Shown here: positions 6,753-6,922 of the stretch, in pieces | How the letters are laid out: every line of letters starts with the position of its first letter | How positions within the stretch are numbered: the first letter of the stretch is position 1 | Source: Vulcanimicrobiia bacterium | GTDB taxonomy: Bacteria; Eremiobacterota; Eremiobacteria; Baltobacterales; Baltobacteraceae | DNA length: 6,922 nucleotides | NCBI GenBank assembly: GCA_024281135.1 | Contig: JAMXLG010000029.1 | Span: forward strand, 1 to 6,922 | Reading direction: 5' to 3' | Notes under the pieces: model-generated | What the model was told of the DNA's origin: nothing | The model's database searches: none | The model's input: only the letters and a program-made list of their open reading frames with translations | Made by a program: the position numbers and the translations under genes

Positions 6753-6790
6753 AAAACAAAAAGCCCGCTGCAATACTGCGCGGGCTTTTC
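6753..6790 (-). terminator. Rho-independent terminator of the rRNA operon
   Basis: Read on the minus strand, AAAAGCCCGC is followed by the complement GCGGGCTTTT. The stem (6763-6768 with 6780-6785, extended by A/T pairs) continues inward with GCA/TGC and one bulged base to the loop ATAC at 6773-6776. TTTTTGTTTT follows the stem. It begins 12 nt after the 5S rRNA 3' end, the expected place for the end of a 23S-5S transcript. The A/T flanks could let it act in both directions. Confidence 0.85.
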
Positions 6791-6801
6791 GCTCTATTAA
6801 A

Positions 6802-6917
6802 TCTGGCGCCGACCTACTTTCGAGGGACCCTGCGGTCCGACTATCATTGGCGCTGGCGGGCTTAACTGCCGTGTTCGGGATGGGAACGGGTGGGACCCCG
6901 CCGCTATGGACGCCAGA
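6802..6917 (-). rRNA. rrf: 5S ribosomal RNA, complete
   Basis: The minus strand carries a 116-nt 5S rRNA. Its ends pair perfectly as helix I (TCTGGCG at the 5' end, CGCCAGA at the 3' end). Inside are the hallmark CCATCCCGAACACGG and AGTTAAG of the helix II/III region, a GGACC-GCA-GGGTCC hairpin matching helix IV, and the terminal GTAGGTCGGCGCC. No base change looks disabling. It is the last gene of an rRNA operon entering from the right; the few bases beyond 6917 belong to the 23S-5S spacer. No tRNA is seen between it and the terminator. Confidence 0.97.
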
Positions 6918-6922
6918 AACTT

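Noticed and set aside
6629..6801. A tRNA or small RNA gene between the 5S rRNA and the lipoprotein gene
   Set aside because: Apart from the terminator hairpin there is no cloverleaf, T-loop motif or second stable stem in this short stretch.

Overview
The window looks like chromosomal DNA of a moderately GC-rich, diderm (Gram-negative-type) bacterium. Four protein genes have visible N-termini: two start with Sec signal peptides and two with lipoprotein signal peptides. The lineage is uncertain. The tandem S9 peptidases, the short Gly/Pro/Gln-rich spacer after the lipobox cysteine and the overall base composition remind me of Candidatus Eremiobacterota (WPS-2), but this is an impression and no search was run.

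Layout: (1) Positions 1-5462, plus strand, form a tight gene string that is probably one operon. It holds the 3' end of a PQQ-type sugar (sorbosone-like) dehydrogenase gene, a complete lipoprotein paralogue of it that overlaps the first by 35 nt, then two full-length S9-family (prolyl oligopeptidase-like) exported serine peptidases that overlap each other by 13 nt. The order is A-A'-B-B', two neighbouring tandem duplications. (2) Positions 5463-5551 hold a strong rho-independent terminator for this operon. (3) Positions 5552-6628, minus strand, encode an exported lipoprotein of unknown function, probably a beta-propeller, convergent with the operon. (4) Positions 6629-6801 hold its presumed promoter and ribosome binding site and the terminator of an rRNA operon. 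(5) Positions 6802-6917, minus strand, are a complete 5S rRNA gene. The rest of the rRNA operon (23S, 16S) should lie beyond the right edge.

All protein products appear to be exported and all are seen or suspected to be beta-propellers. A plausible but unproven reading is that the plus-strand operon handles extracytoplasmic nutrients, with sugar or aldose oxidation by the dehydrogenases and oligopeptide cleavage by the S9 pair. I found no CRISPR array, transposon, phage gene, toxin-antitoxin pair or recognisable defence system. The most unusual points are the double tandem duplication, non-standard nucleophile-elbow residues in both peptidases, loss of a conserved Arg in the second peptidase, and a lipoprotein signal sequence that starts inside the conserved 3' end of the upstream paralogue. 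There is no gene-free stretch longer than 300 bases.
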